In this document: one piece after another, positions 7,332 to 16,644 of the stretch
Layout of the letters: each line of letters starts with the position of its first letter
Numbering within the stretch: position 1 is the first letter of the stretch
NCBI GenBank assembly: GCA_903916735.1
Contig: CAIWXX010000082.1
Location: 1-64,000, forward strand
Source: an uncultured Acidobacteriota bacterium
GTDB taxonomy: Bacteria; Acidobacteriota; CAIWXX01
Length of the DNA: 64,000 nucleotides
Reading direction: 5' to 3'
Translations under genes and position numbers: made by a program
The notes under the pieces: model-generated
Database searches by the model: none
Told to the model about the DNA's origin: nothing
Seen by the model: only the letters and a program-made list of their open reading frames with translations

Positions 7332-9389
7332 TTATAAGCGCGGGAAATAAACGTCATAGACGCTTTCATGGGGATCCCACCACGTCGGTCGAGAGTAGAA
7401 CCATTTCTGAGTATCGCCCCAACCCCAATTGCCCAAATATCCGCAGACATCGGATCCGCTTCGATCAATGTAATGCACAGCCTCAATGCAAATGTAATGG
7501 TTCAAATTGATATACATGATCACCGGCCTGTCATTCTTGATTTCGTCTCTGATCGCTCTCCATTTGGCACGTTCTTCTCCTCTCCATCGGACGCAACTCG
7601 CACTGTCGTACCCTTGATCCTTTGCATACTGGATTCCATCGGGCATATTGCCGGGCAAAGTGGCACCCCATTTGTCATCCCCCGATCCCCCCCAGAATGT
7701 ATCCATGATTTCAGCGAGATCCCACATGACGGAACAGATGGTGCCGATGTTGGAGTCGCTAGCATTAGTACGCGTTCTCAAATCCAGTCCGCCGAACAGT
7801 GCGGTCTTGCCCTTGAATTGTCTCCAGTAGGCGTACACCATGGCCCAAGCTGTGCTTCCGCATCCGACAGGATAGTCATCCCGATTATGGGGCTGAGTCC
7901 ATGATGGAAGATGCCAATTCCAGCCCGTATCGCCCCAGGGTCCGTAGTTGCTGTCGGTTGTTGTATTCCGGTTATAGTCATACCACCAGCTGCCATCCGT
8001 CGGCCGGTAAACGGCGATATCATCACGACGCCCATCTGCATCAAAATCTCCACATATCGGCAAGTCCCCGTTCTCAGCCCAGTAAGCAACGGTGGCATCT
8101 GTTGTTGCATTGTGCGAATAGTCATAGAACCAGCGTCGCTCATTTGAGCGAAAAACACCGACATCGTCGCAGTAGCCATCACTATTAAAGTCCCCGGCGA
8201 CGGGAATATCATTCGTGACGCCCCATGGACCTCGTGCAGCGTCGGTGGCCGTCCCGTCATGGTTATAATTGTAGTACCACATTTTTGTCGATGGCCGGTA
8301 CACGGCTATGTCATCTGTGAATCCGTCACGGTCAAAATCTCCAGCCAGAGGAAGATCCGTTGTGGCACCCCAATTTGCCAATGTACTGTCAGTGTCGCCG
8401 TCATGGTCCATGTCGAAATACCATGTTCGGACCGAGGGGCGGTAAAGGGCCACATCATCCTCGTATCCATCACTGTCAAAATCGCCCGCGACCGGAATGT
8501 CTTCAATAGCTCCCCAGTTATTCCTCGTCTCGTCCGTCCTCCCATCACGGTCATTGTCAAACCACCAATCCCGATCGCAGTGGTTGTAAATACCCACATC
8601 ATCTCTTCGGCCGTCACGATCAAAATCCCCGGCGACCGGAAGACCGCCATCAATTCGAAAGATATACTTAAGGAAATATCTCGTATTGGTGTCACCGGAT
8701 AGAGGTTGGATTACCTTCTTACCAGATATTTCTCCGGAAGCATCGGCCGTCGGAGCCGAATTTTCCTTCTGGCGGATGTAGTACTCATCGACAGATTCCT
8801 TCAGGTAGAAAGGGACACAATGCTTCTGCCTGGCGGCATTCCGGTAGGACCAATCAAATTCTTCGACAACTTTCCGCAACTCCCCGGATCCTGATCCGTC
8901 AAGCACTCTGACATGGGGGGATTCATCAAACCCCAGCGTCGCGACAATCCTATAACCATTGCCCGACTTTCTGCATGCCGCGCTCCTGAACCAGTCATAT
9001 CGTAAGATTTTGAGATCGTTGTGCCGCGTCTGTTTGGCATACATTTCGGTCAATGTCAGGCCTCGTGCCGTCAACTCCGGCACCTCAGTATCGGAATTAT
9101 TCACATTAACGAGAATATAGCCCGCATCCTTCAGGTCCGTCTTGACCTTGACTTCATAGTAGGAAACTTCGTCGATCCCTGGCATATAAACCGGGTAAGC
9201 TGCTACCGGGCGCGAATCAGCCGTCCAGCCTGATTTCCCCTCCCGGGTAAAATCGTCCAGCACTGCCTGCGCGATGGAGATCGCGTGATCCCGCACGTTT
9301 GCCGGACTCGCATTGCAGGGGTTGCCCGATAATGTCAGAACGGAAAGCAGCAGTGGGATTCCAATTTGCGATACTCTCATGGCCTTCAT
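7332..9389 (-). CDS. Secreted FG-GAP/VCBS-repeat protein with C-terminal papain-like cysteine peptidase
   Basis: This is a 685-residue exported protein. Residues 1-28 form a signal peptide. Residues 30-230 resemble the prodomain-like region seen before streptopain-type peptidases. Residues 250-490 hold five repeats of about 48 residues built on PVAGDFDRDGRRDDVGIY and WWFDNDRDG, the calcium-binding FG-GAP/VCBS blade pattern. The C-terminal domain has a papain-like nucleophile, VGCGSTAWAMVYAYW (Cys510), a His in NLNHYICIEAVHY, and Asn/Trp in LGNWGWGD, suggesting a C39- or C10-like peptidase. The start is preceded by AAAGGAGAAAAATAA. The likely role is an extracellular protease with a partial beta-propeller for binding or calcium stabilisation. 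Putting the blades between prodomain and peptidase is an unusual order. Substrate unknown. Confidence 0.75.
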   Translation of the reverse strand: MKAMRVSQIGIPLLLSVLTLSGNPCNASPANVRDHAISIAQAVLDDFTREGKSGWTADSRPVAAYPVYMPGIDEVSYYEVKVKTDLKDAGYILVNVNNSDTEVPELTARGLTLTEMYAKQTRHNDLKILRYDWFRSAACRKSGNGYRIVATLGFDESPHVRVLDGSGSGELRKVVEEFDWSYRNAARQKHCVPFYLKESVDEYYIRQKENSAPTADASGEISGKKVIQPLSGDTNTRYFLKYIFRIDGGLPVAGDFDRDGRRDDVGIYNHCDRDWWFDNDRDGRTDETRNNWGAIEDIPVAGDFDSDGYEDDVALYRPSVRTWYFDMDHDGDTDSTLANWGATTDLPLAGDFDRDGFTDDIAVYRPSTKMWYYNYNHDGTATDAARGPWGVTNDIPVAGDFNSDGYCDDVGVFRSNERRWFYDYSHNATTDATVAYWAENGDLPICGDFDADGRRDDIAVYRPTDGSWWYDYNRNTTTDSNYGPWGDTGWNWHLPSWTQPHNRDDYPVGCGSTAWAMVYAYWRQFKGKTALFGGLDLRTRTNASDSNIGTICSVMWDLAEIMDTFWGGSGDDKWGATLPGNMPDGIQYAKDQGYDSASCVRWRGEERAKWRAIRDEIKNDRPVIMYINLNHYICIEAVHYIDRSGSDVCGYLGNWGWGDTQKWFYSRPTWWDPHESVYDVYFPRL

Positions 9390-10273
9390 TTATTTTTCTC
9401 CTTTAAGCCAATGGACCTTTCTCTTCGACTGATACGAACGTGCATGATTCATTCCTTCACCCTTATCTTCGCCGCGAATCGATTTTGCCGTTGATTCTCT
9501 GTATCGTAAGCCTAACGGAGTTCGATGAATCCTTCGAATGGCCCGAATTGAATGACATGCAAATCAACTCCTTTCACCACTATTCTCGTTCGCGAGGTTT
9601 CTAAAATCCTGAGCATTAAGCCAAGATCAACCGGAATCTTCATTAGGAAATCCTCAGATTAATCCTCAGATTTCTTTAGGGCTTTATTTATCTGTGAGTT
9701 GTGTTGGAAATGGATCATTCGCTGTTAATGAAAGGGAGTGACCTAACCCGGCGGAGCCAGAACCAAAGACGGTGGCCGCACCACAGAGCGACTCCAGACC
9801 TCTCAGGGAGCTAGGAAGGGAGGGATGCAGGAACGGATTGTTATTTATGTCGGGGCGGATTAGAAGCTATAGGCCTCTGAGCCGGCGCCATCGTCACAAT
9901 CCGGTTCCGGGGAAATGACCGGCGGCGGGCGATCCAGTCCACATAGTCAAGAGTTCTGGAGTCGGGTTCAAACAGAGCTCCGATATCTCGGTCAGGCTGT
10001 GTGCCCTTCGCATAATATTTCAGTGGGGGGGTCCATCATCGAGAACAAGACGGCCGGAAGCGGACGGCGCGCGGACGGTGTACATGCCGATCTGTACGAT
10101 CTCCTTCAAATCGTCCATATTTAATTTTACTTGCAAAATCGGCGCATTATTGCCGACTCTCATATGGCCTTTGGCGTGTCTTCAGTTGCAGGGTCGATTC
10201 ATTCTTCAGCAGTATCGAGTCCCGATCGCGACTCGACAAGATTCATCTGCTTGAGTATTCTGCGGATCGTCAT
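9390..10273. other. Long intergenic region between divergent genes
   Basis: I see no convincing gene in these 884 bases. A 12-bp direct repeat (AATCCTCAGATT twice in tandem) lies near 9652-9675. The 26-bp semi-palindrome listed separately is at 10133-10158, 115 bp before pbpC. A short minus-strand frame beginning MDDLKEIVQIGM (about 32 codons, ending near 10030) is too short and too isolated to call. Confidence 0.5.
10133..10158. repeat. 26-bp semi-palindromic intergenic element, copy 1
   Basis: The core TCGGCGCATTATTGCCGA has TCGGC and GCCGA as an inverted repeat. The 26 bases match 63541-63566 (reverse strand) at 25 positions and 60202-60227 at 24. It lies upstream of pbpC and is preceded by a T-rich TTTTACTT stretch, as is copy 2. 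Confidence 0.7.
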
Positions 10274-12616
10274 ATGAGTCCCAATGATGCCATCAATCCA
10301 ACGCACTTCGCTTCGCATGTATTATCCCGGCGGCGAATTTGCATCGTCACAGGATGCTTGTCCTTCTTGCTGAGCGTTTTTATCTGGATCCGTTGTTGGC
10401 CTCTGCCTGAACATTTCCTCGATCCGGAACCCCATCGTTCTCTGCTTCTCACCGACCGACATGGCATCCCCCTTTACGAGTCTCTCTCTGAGAAGGAAAC
10501 TCGCAGCCGGTGGCTGCCGGCCAATGCGTTGCCTGAGAATCTGGTTCAAGCCACATTGGCCGCGGAAGATCGCCGATTTTTCCATCATGTCGGCATCGAC
10601 CCGCCGGCTCTTGCTCGAGCGGCCTGGATTAACCTGCGGTCGCTGCGAATCGTCGAAGGCGGTTCAACGATCACGCAACAGGTCGTCAAACATCTGATGT
10701 CGCGGAGCCATACGATCGGCGGAAAGCTCAAGGAAATGCTCTATGCCCTCCGTTTGGAACATCGACTTTCAAAGAAAGAAATCCTGGCTCTCTACCTCAA
10801 CCTCGCCCCCTACGGTAACCAGTACGCAGGCGCTCAAGCAGCCTCTCTCGGCTATTTCGGTTGCCCGACATCGCATCTGACTCCCGCTCAATCATCGCTT
10901 CTTGCAGCTTTGCCTCAGCGTCCATCGGCTCTCGATCCCTATACGCACCTTCAAAGCGCACTCCGTCGTCAGCGTTGGGTCCTGAATCGGATGAAGGACC
11001 TGGATATGATAAACGAAGTCGCCTATGAAAGAGCCTGTTTCGAGCGGCTGTCAATCAAGGATCCTCGGCACACATTCGAAGCCCCGCATTTTGTTGAACA
11101 CGTGCTGGCCACGTTGCCCTTAAAGATGGCGCAGGAAGTCCGAACGACACTCGACCTTGATCTCCAGCGTGATGTGCAGGGGATTCTCAACTCTCACCGA
11201 CGATTCCTTCTCTCGAAAGATATCCACAACATGGCAGTGATCGTTCTTGAAAATGATACGGGAGACATATTGGCCTGGGAAGGTTCAGGCGATTACTTCG
11301 ATTCAGAACATGGAGGCACAATCGACGGTGTGACAACGCCACGGCAGCCAGGCTCAGCGCTGAAGCCCTTCACATATGCACTTGCTTTCGAACATGGCAT
11401 GACACCAGCCACGGTCTTGCCCGACATTCCCAGTCATTTTCCGACAGCCGAAGAAGGCGTACTCTACAGCCCGAGGAATTATGATGGCGTTTATCGAGGC
11501 CCGATGCGCGCTCGAAAAGCGCTTGCGGGCTCCGAAAATGTTCCTGCTGTGTGGACGCTTTCCAAGGTCGGAGTTCCGCACCTTCTTGATTTCCTGCGTC
11601 GCATCGGGTTCACCACATTCGATCGAACAGCCGACTACTATGGCTTCGGACTGACTCTTGGAGATGCCGAAGTCCGGCTGGATGAAATGGTTGCCGCCTA
11701 TGCATGCATGGCAAGAGGCGGGCTCGCCAAGAAGCCTCGCCTTATCATGGATTCCGACGCGGACTCCGGACGACGCCTGTTTTCCGAACGGGCTGCTTTT
11801 TGGATCACCGACATCCTGTCCGACGTTGAGGCACGCGCTTATGCATTCGGGAGAGGCGGCTCATTGGAATTCCCATTCCAGGTGGCGGCAAAAACCGGCA
11901 CATCCCAGGGCTACACCGACAACTGGACGATCGGCTATACCAAAGACATCACCGTCGGTGTCTGGGTCGGCAATTTCGACAGGACTCCATTGCGATCCTC
12001 ATCCGGTGTCACCGGCGCGGGTCCTATTTTTCATGATGTGCTCGTGTGCGCACAGAAGCGGGTCACCGGCCGACTCCCGACTGAACTCGACCCATCCATC
12101 GTTTCTGTTCCGGAGGAGCTGAGGCGGATATCCATATGTGCGCTTTCTGGAATGAAAGCCGGGACGGCCTGCCCCTCTGTCGTGGAAGAGTGGTTGGAAT
12201 CCGATCAATTGCCGCCCATCTGTTCGTGGCACACACAGACCGATGCACAGACGATGACGGTGTGGCCGCCTGAATACCAGAACTGGGCGAAAGGGCACGG
12301 ACTCAGCACCGCTCAGTTTCGATCGACCACGCTCCGGCAACCCGGAAAGCAGAAGCCGGCGATCATCATCGAGAATCCGCCTGACGGGACAACCTACTTA
12401 ATCGATCCGACCCTCAGAATGGAATACCAGTCACTCGAACTCCAAGCAATTTGTGGTGATATGCAAAGCAACATCATTTGGAAAATAGATGGTGAAGTCA
12501 TCGGATCGAGTTCCGCCGACAGGCCTCTCTTCTGGCCACTTCGCCGAGGCAAGCATATTCTTGAAGCCATCGATACGCTCAAGCAACGATCCTCCGTCAC
12601 TTTTCTTGTAAAATAG
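10274..12616 (+). CDS. pbpC: Penicillin-binding protein 1C, bifunctional peptidoglycan synthase
   Basis: This 780-residue inner-membrane enzyme polymerises and cross-links peptidoglycan. A single membrane anchor lies at about 23-41. The GT51 glycosyltransferase (about 60-230) has the catalytic stretch AAEDRRFFHHVGID and EGGSTITQQVVKHL. The transpeptidase has the SxxK nucleophile in PGSALKPFTY, the SxN triad in GSENVPAVW, and KTGTSQGYTDNW. The last 90 residues match the BiPBP_C cap found only in the PBP1C branch. Length is normal for the family. The ribosome site is weak. No alpha-2-macroglobulin gene (yfhM type), often next to pbpC, is seen. The yciI-like gene follows after 15 bp and could be co-transcribed. 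Confidence 0.93.
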   Translation: MSPNDAINPTHFASHVLSRRRICIVTGCLSFLLSVFIWIRCWPLPEHFLDPEPHRSLLLTDRHGIPLYESLSEKETRSRWLPANALPENLVQATLAAEDRRFFHHVGIDPPALARAAWINLRSLRIVEGGSTITQQVVKHLMSRSHTIGGKLKEMLYALRLEHRLSKKEILALYLNLAPYGNQYAGAQAASLGYFGCPTSHLTPAQSSLLAALPQRPSALDPYTHLQSALRRQRWVLNRMKDLDMINEVAYERACFERLSIKDPRHTFEAPHFVEHVLATLPLKMAQEVRTTLDLDLQRDVQGILNSHRRFLLSKDIHNMAVIVLENDTGDILAWEGSGDYFDSEHGGTIDGVTTPRQPGSALKPFTYALAFEHGMTPATVLPDIPSHFPTAEEGVLYSPRNYDGVYRGPMRARKALAGSENVPAVWTLSKVGVPHLLDFLRRIGFTTFDRTADYYGFGLTLGDAEVRLDEMVAAYACMARGGLAKKPRLIMDSDADSGRRLFSERAAFWITDILSDVEARAYAFGRGGSLEFPFQVAAKTGTSQGYTDNWTIGYTKDITVGVWVGNFDRTPLRSSSGVTGAGPIFHDVLVCAQKRVTGRLPTELDPSIVSVPEELRRISICALSGMKAGTACPSVVEEWLESDQLPPICSWHTQTDAQTMTVWPPEYQNWAKGHGLSTAQFRSTTLRQPGKQKPAIIIENPPDGTTYLIDPTLRMEYQSLELQAICGDMQSNIIWKIDGEVIGSSSADRPLFWPLRRGKHILEAIDTLKQRSSVTFLVK

Positions 12617-12631
12617 CCCCCAAGGAGACAC

Positions 12632-12931
12632 ATGAAGCACTTCATTATCGAGATCACATTCACGGTTCCTTTTGAACGCATGAGTGAAACAGTCCCAGAA
12701 CACCGGCGCTTCTTGCAGACCGGCTACGATCGCGGCTGGCTGCTCTGCTCGGGGCCGCAATCTCCGAAAGTGGGCGGTATGATCGTCGCCCGGGCGCCAT
12801 CGCAGAATGAAATCCAAAGCTTCTTCAAAGACGATCCTTATCAACAAAAGGGCCTCGCCACATATCGCTTCATCGAATTCGAGCCCGTCCTGCGACAAGG
12901 GATTCTGGAAGAGTGGATCGTAAAGGACTGA
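12632..12931 (+). CDS. YciI-like protein
   Basis: This 99-residue protein has the dimeric alpha+beta fold of the YciI family. Recognisable parts are the N-terminal strand HFIIEITFTVP, the His in PEHRRFLQTGYDRGWLLCSGP, which corresponds to the conserved H-x2-FL-x3-G pattern, and the C-terminal EFEPVL strand. YciI members are small cytoplasmic proteins of mostly unknown function, some with dehydrochlorinase-like or muconolactone-isomerase-like chemistry. The start has AAGGAGACAC before ATG, and the gene follows pbpC after 15 bp. The function here cannot be stated. Confidence 0.8.
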   Translation: MKHFIIEITFTVPFERMSETVPEHRRFLQTGYDRGWLLCSGPQSPKVGGMIVARAPSQNEIQSFFKDDPYQQKGLATYRFIEFEPVLRQGILEEWIVKD

Positions 12932-13012
12932 AGCCACCCCTCGATCCGCGACGAAAGAAAAACTTACATCAAAAAGCTTCCGGATATTTTTACTTTTTAT
13001 TCCGTATCGTCT

Positions 13013-13025
13013 GCGCATTATTGCC
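13013..13025. repeat. Partial copy of the 26-bp intergenic element core
   Basis: GCGCATTATTGCC is identical to the core of copy 1. Like copy 2, it is preceded by TTTTTACTTTT (12988-12998). It lies 85 bp upstream of the selenoprotein start. The flanking half-site Cs differ, so this is a weaker member. Confidence 0.45.
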
Positions 13026-13109
13026 CTCTTTGGCTCAGCCCTAAGGCTTGTCAACCTTCCTCTCAAACACGAACCGGAATTGTGGTAGATTAATGAGCGG
13101 AGGTTTCAC

Positions 13110-14108
13110 GTGAAGAAGCTTGCGATCATGTTGAGTCTCGGTTGGGCCGCGGCCGTGATGCTGCACGCCGCTGATCAGACTGCCAAGCCGGCATTTGCCA
13201 TCTACTTCAACAGCGAAGTGCGCGGCGCCGTCGATCCGTGTGGTTGAAAGGTCAGGCCACTGGGAGGTCTTCCCAGGAGAGCAACATTCTTTAAAAAGGC
13301 GGCTGCAACAATACCGGCAGCCATCAAGGTCGACATCGGGCGGCTGCTGAGTTCAGCCGGCCCCGCCAATGAGGCGCAGACGCGTTTCGTCGTCGACGCC
13401 ATGGGAAAACTCGGCTATAACCTCGCCAACGCCTGCTTTGGGGATATCGCCGAGGATCCCGCATTCTTCATGCAACTTCGGGAAAAAGCGCAATTCCCAT
13501 TTATTTCTACAAATGTAGTAAAATCGACAACCTCGGAACCTTACTTCGCACCCTATCGAATCATCAACATCGGCGGGCCCTGGCGAATCGCGTTTCTCGG
13601 CGTGAGCGCCCCACAAACCAAACCCATCACGCTTCCTGATGGGACGACTCTTGTCGCCGCCGATGTCATCCAATCCGTTGGGAAATATGTCAAACTGTTA
13701 CGCTCACAGGTGCATCTCATCATAGTCCTGGCTCATATCCCATTTGATCAGGCGAGCGCTCTGGCGAAAGCATATGATGATATTGACATGATTCTCGGCG
13801 GGGACGGCACCCTCGTTCACTTTGAACCTCAATTCGTCAATAACGCTTACATCATGTACGGCGGGCAGGAAGGCAAGTATGTCGGAGTGATGGAAGCCTT
13901 TCCCAGCGGGAATGTTCTGGACAAGCTCGGTTGCAGGATCGTCGCACTCGACACAGCCTTCGCGGATGACCCGGAAATGGCCGAGTCGCTGAATAATTAC
14001 CGCACCGAGGCGCAGAAGAAATTCGGGAAAAAAGTCTTACAGTTTGAAGTCGGCGATGAATCTTCTGCGGCGCCGGTTCCTGATTCACCGCAATCTCAGA
14101 AAAAGTGA
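13110..14108 (+). CDS. Probable selenoprotein: exported UshA-like metallophosphatase-fold protein with Cys-Gly-Sec motif
   Basis: The GTG at 13110 has GGAGG eight bases upstream and opens a 332-residue frame containing one TGA at 13245-13247 (residue 46). Before it come a signal peptide (about residues 1-20) and AFAIYFNSEVRGAVDPCG; after it comes KVRPLGGLPRRATFFKKAA. The frame then stays open to 14108. From memory, UshA-like 5'-nucleotidase relatives have a PCGC element followed by a GGLxRRA stretch here, so Sec replaces the second Cys. A SECIS-like hairpin begins 12 bases after the TGA. The rest (FPFISTNVV, LLRSQVHLIIVLAHIP, DIDMILGGDGT, YIMYGGQEGKYVGVMEAF) follows the metallophosphatase N-domain order, but several usual metal ligands (for example the GNHE motif) are absent. 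A nonsense mutation is the alternative, but the conserved frame and stem-loop make it unlikely. The next gene overlaps by 4 bp. Confidence 0.85.
13245..13276 (+). promoter_or_regulatory. Bacterial SECIS element for UGA recoding
   Basis: The TGA is at 13245-13247. A stem-loop, CTGGGAGGTCTTCCCAG at 13260-13276, has a perfect 6-bp stem and a GGTCT apical loop. The loop begins exactly 18 nt after the TGA. E. coli fdhF has the same spacing and the same GGUCU loop bound by SelB, as I recall it. The stem also falls on codons for LGGLPRR, so it must satisfy protein coding as well. Confidence 0.85.
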
Positions 14109-14509
14109 GAGCTCTTCTCGATATTCTCCTGAACGCCGGCCGGGGGATGGTTGACGAAACGGGCTTTCATCTGGCTCTCATTCGCGGCGCCTGGCGCCGT
14201 ACCGTCGGCGAAACTATCGATTCGAAGACAAAAATCACGAGCTGGTCGGGGAGAACATTGCAGGTCGTCTGTGCCGACCGGACCTGGCAAAAACAGCTTG
14301 ACTTGTTGCGCCCAGAAATTCTCAGAAAACTCGATTGCCTCGGGCGGCAGGCTCCACTCGATATCCGCTTCACCGTCGAAAACGATCCGCCGCGCCCGAA
14401 GAGAATTCGAGGCGGACGGCCGAAGAATATCAGTCAGAGTCGGAAAGCTCAGACCAGTGTGGTAAAGAAGAGTACGGTGTCTGCATCAAGGAAAAAGCGG
14501 GTAAAGTAA
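14105..14509 (+). CDS. DUF721 (DciA-like) protein
   Basis: This 134-residue basic protein has the DUF721 core: WRRTVGETIDSKTKITSWSG, then RTLQVVCADRTWQKQLDLLRPEIL, a KH-like fold. The C-terminal 40 residues are Lys/Arg/Ser-rich and probably disordered. The related DciA proteins load or operate the DnaB helicase in bacteria lacking DnaC. Here that role is an inference from the family only. The GTG start overlaps the stop of the selenoprotein gene (GTGA), so the two are translationally coupled, an odd pairing that suggests only shared transcription. A strong terminator follows. Confidence 0.75.
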   Translation: MRALLDILLNAGRGMVDETGFHLALIRGAWRRTVGETIDSKTKITSWSGRTLQVVCADRTWQKQLDLLRPEILRKLDCLGRQAPLDIRFTVENDPPRPKRIRGGRPKNISQSRKAQTSVVKKSTVSASRKKRVK

Positions 14510-14572
14510 AAATTTCAGTTTCACAGCGAGTGGTCCCATTGTGACCATGGGATCTGCCGAGGAGCCAAAGAG

Positions 14573-14610
14573 CGGGGTTGCCACTCGCGCGAGGGCAACC
14601 CCGGTTTTAA
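14573..14610. terminator. Bidirectional Rho-independent terminator
   Basis: A perfect 10-bp stem, CGGGGTTGCC at 14573-14582 with its complement at 14594-14603, has an 11-nt loop and is followed by GTTTTAATT. It lies between the convergent DUF721 and S53 peptidase genes. Confidence 0.85.
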
Positions 14611-14615
14611 TTACA

Positions 14616-16391
14616 TTATTTCGCGACGAGGAGTGATGCGAGAGCGTCGGCGTGAATCGTTCCAACACCGGTGCAAAGATCGTAGCCTGGTGTGGCTTTG
14701 TACTTGACGTTGTTACCGACCTTGATGTCATGATAGGCGGATGCCGCGGATGTGCTGAAGATACTGTAAAGCGCAGGATTGACGAATCCCAGATACGACT
14801 TGCCGGCTGCCTTCCGCTGCTCGTTGATCCCTGCGAAAAAGCTGGCAATGGCTGGACTGCTGGCTGAGGTTCCTCCGAAGAAATAGGCGCTGCCTCCAAA
14901 AACGACATAATAGCCGGTCTTGGGATCAGCATCGAGAGAAACGTCGGGCACACAACGGTTGTTGCTACCTGGCACGCCCAAACCGGTCTGCCAGCTTGGC
15001 TTTGTGAAGATCGTGGACAATCCGCCACCCGTGCTGGACCCGCTTGGCCTGAAGCCATTTTTGGTTTTCCAAACGGTTTCATTTTTCCACACCGGATTGC
15101 CGCCGCTCAATTGAGTGAATAACGCTGTGCCGCCGACTGCCGTCACATACGGTGATGAAGCGGGCCATGATGGTTGAGGAGTCTTATCGCCCCATGGAGC
15201 TCCGCCTTGCGATCCATCATCACCCGAGGAAGCACAAACGGTCAACCCCATAGCCGCTGCATTCTGGAATACCGCCTTTTCGGCATTGCTGATCGAATTG
15301 ATCAGTTCGCCGATTCCAAAGCTGAGTGATGCCACTTTCGGACCTGTTGGTGTTTTTCCATCCACTACAAATTTTTGTCCGGCTTTCAAGGTGCTATTAG
15401 GATAGGCATCCTTGGCGATGTAACATGTGACTCTTGGTCCGGTCGACCGAGGCGCCTTGTCGACAGGCATGCCCTGAGATGCGAGCGCCGTCGAGACGGC
15501 AGTGAACGAGGATGAATACTGCGTATCCAACGCCAACTCCGCATCTTCGCCACTTTCGCTGAACGCCGGCGGGCTGGCACCGACGCCGATAACTTTCACA
15601 TTGTTGATGCTTTGCGCAATCCCCCATGTCGCCCAAAAATTCTGGAGATCCGTTTTGTTGATATTGGAATGCCACAGGATGACCGCGACATGCTGCCCGG
15701 TCCCATCGTTGACACCCGCATGAACTGTCAATTGATAGATGCTTTGAAATTCAGGTGGACCGTAGGGAGGTTTCCCGTTGGATGCAGTCTGGAAAGTGCG
15801 CTTGTTCACCTTCTCCCCTCGAATCGAGTTGGTGTGATAGCGATACATCGTATCGAGCCCGATAATGCCGTCGACCGCATCCGCGAGAGCGGCAGGAATA
15901 GAGGGCGTTTCCGCGGCGGCGTAGGCTTCACGCCCTTCGAATCGATAGCGATTCATGGTAACCCCGAATGCATTCTCGACGGCGCGGGCACTTGCCCGAG
16001 CGCCAACCGTCAAGCGATTTTCCCAGGCATCAGTAATCGTGAACCCGTTGTGCCGGAGAAATTCCAGCACACGTGCATAATCACCGGCTCGCGGCGAATA
16101 TCGATCCACAAACTGTTCCATCGTCAGGTACCGGTGATAGACCGGCGATGCCGGATCCTGCACATCCACCAGGAACTGTTCGAGATCCGCCTGATTGTGC
16201 ACTTTGAGAGATATCGTGATATCCATCGGTGTTTCGCCGGCGAGCTGACCAAGATACTCCGCTCTTTCGACAGCTGTGATTCTGCTTCCTGGAAGCATCC
16301 CCTTCGCATTCGTCTTCATGACTCGGAAGGACATGGCTGTGGATAAAAGAACCCCGAGTGCCATGGCAACCAATAATTTTCTGCGCTGCAT
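14616..16391 (-). CDS. Secreted S53 family serine-carboxyl peptidase (sedolisin/kumamolisin type)
   Basis: This 591-residue acid-active endopeptidase is made as a secreted proenzyme. A signal segment spans about 1-20. The Pro-kumamolisin activation domain covers about 35-185 (PVYHRYLTMEQF, ENAFGVTMNRYR). The catalytic domain has the Glu/Asp pair in GEDAELALD (Glu285, Asp289), the oxyanion Asp in SSGDDGSQGG (Asp391) and the nucleophile in GGTSASSPA (Ser509). The calcium site is formed by DIKVG and GYDLCTGVG near the C-terminus. I chose the ATG at 16391 because AGAGAGGAAA precedes it; the frame is open 20 codons further. Such peptidases are abundant in Acidobacteriota and serve in protein scavenging. 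Convergent with DUF721 across a shared terminator. Confidence 0.92.
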   Translation of the reverse strand: MQRRKLLVAMALGVLLSTAMSFRVMKTNAKGMLPGSRITAVERAEYLGQLAGETPMDITISLKVHNQADLEQFLVDVQDPASPVYHRYLTMEQFVDRYSPRAGDYARVLEFLRHNGFTITDAWENRLTVGARASARAVENAFGVTMNRYRFEGREAYAAAETPSIPAALADAVDGIIGLDTMYRYHTNSIRGEKVNKRTFQTASNGKPPYGPPEFQSIYQLTVHAGVNDGTGQHVAVILWHSNINKTDLQNFWATWGIAQSINNVKVIGVGASPPAFSESGEDAELALDTQYSSSFTAVSTALASQGMPVDKAPRSTGPRVTCYIAKDAYPNSTLKAGQKFVVDGKTPTGPKVASLSFGIGELINSISNAEKAVFQNAAAMGLTVCASSGDDGSQGGAPWGDKTPQPSWPASSPYVTAVGGTALFTQLSGGNPVWKNETVWKTKNGFRPSGSSTGGGLSTIFTKPSWQTGLGVPGSNNRCVPDVSLDADPKTGYYVVFGGSAYFFGGTSASSPAIASFFAGINEQRKAAGKSYLGFVNPALYSIFSTSAASAYHDIKVGNNVKYKATPGYDLCTGVGTIHADALASLLVAK

Positions 16392-16644
16392 GAGTTTCCT
16401 CTCTTTCAAATCAGACTCATTTTTGTTCATCGTTTTCCTTGTGCGCCTCACAATATATCCAATTATACTTCAGCCGAAAGACAATAGCCGGAGCCCATTG
16501 GAGTCTCCATACGAAAAGCTGTGACGGAGTCACCATCAAAACGGCTGCAATGAGTGCAAAGAAAATGCACGCTGGAATGAAAAGTGAGCGGGAACATCCG
16601 CCGGCATTTATGATATGCTGGCGCGTTGGCAGGAGGATGGATTC

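Noticed and set aside
9915-10124. A short plus-strand gene in the large gap
   Set aside because: No ribosome site, no recognisable composition or family, and it runs across G-rich non-coding sequence.
13110-13247. The selenoprotein gene as two genes or a plain nonsense mutant, with a start at an internal codon near 13401
   Set aside because: The frame upstream of the TGA has a signal peptide and ribosome site, the frame downstream is open and keeps GGLPRRA, and the stem-loop is exact in spacing.
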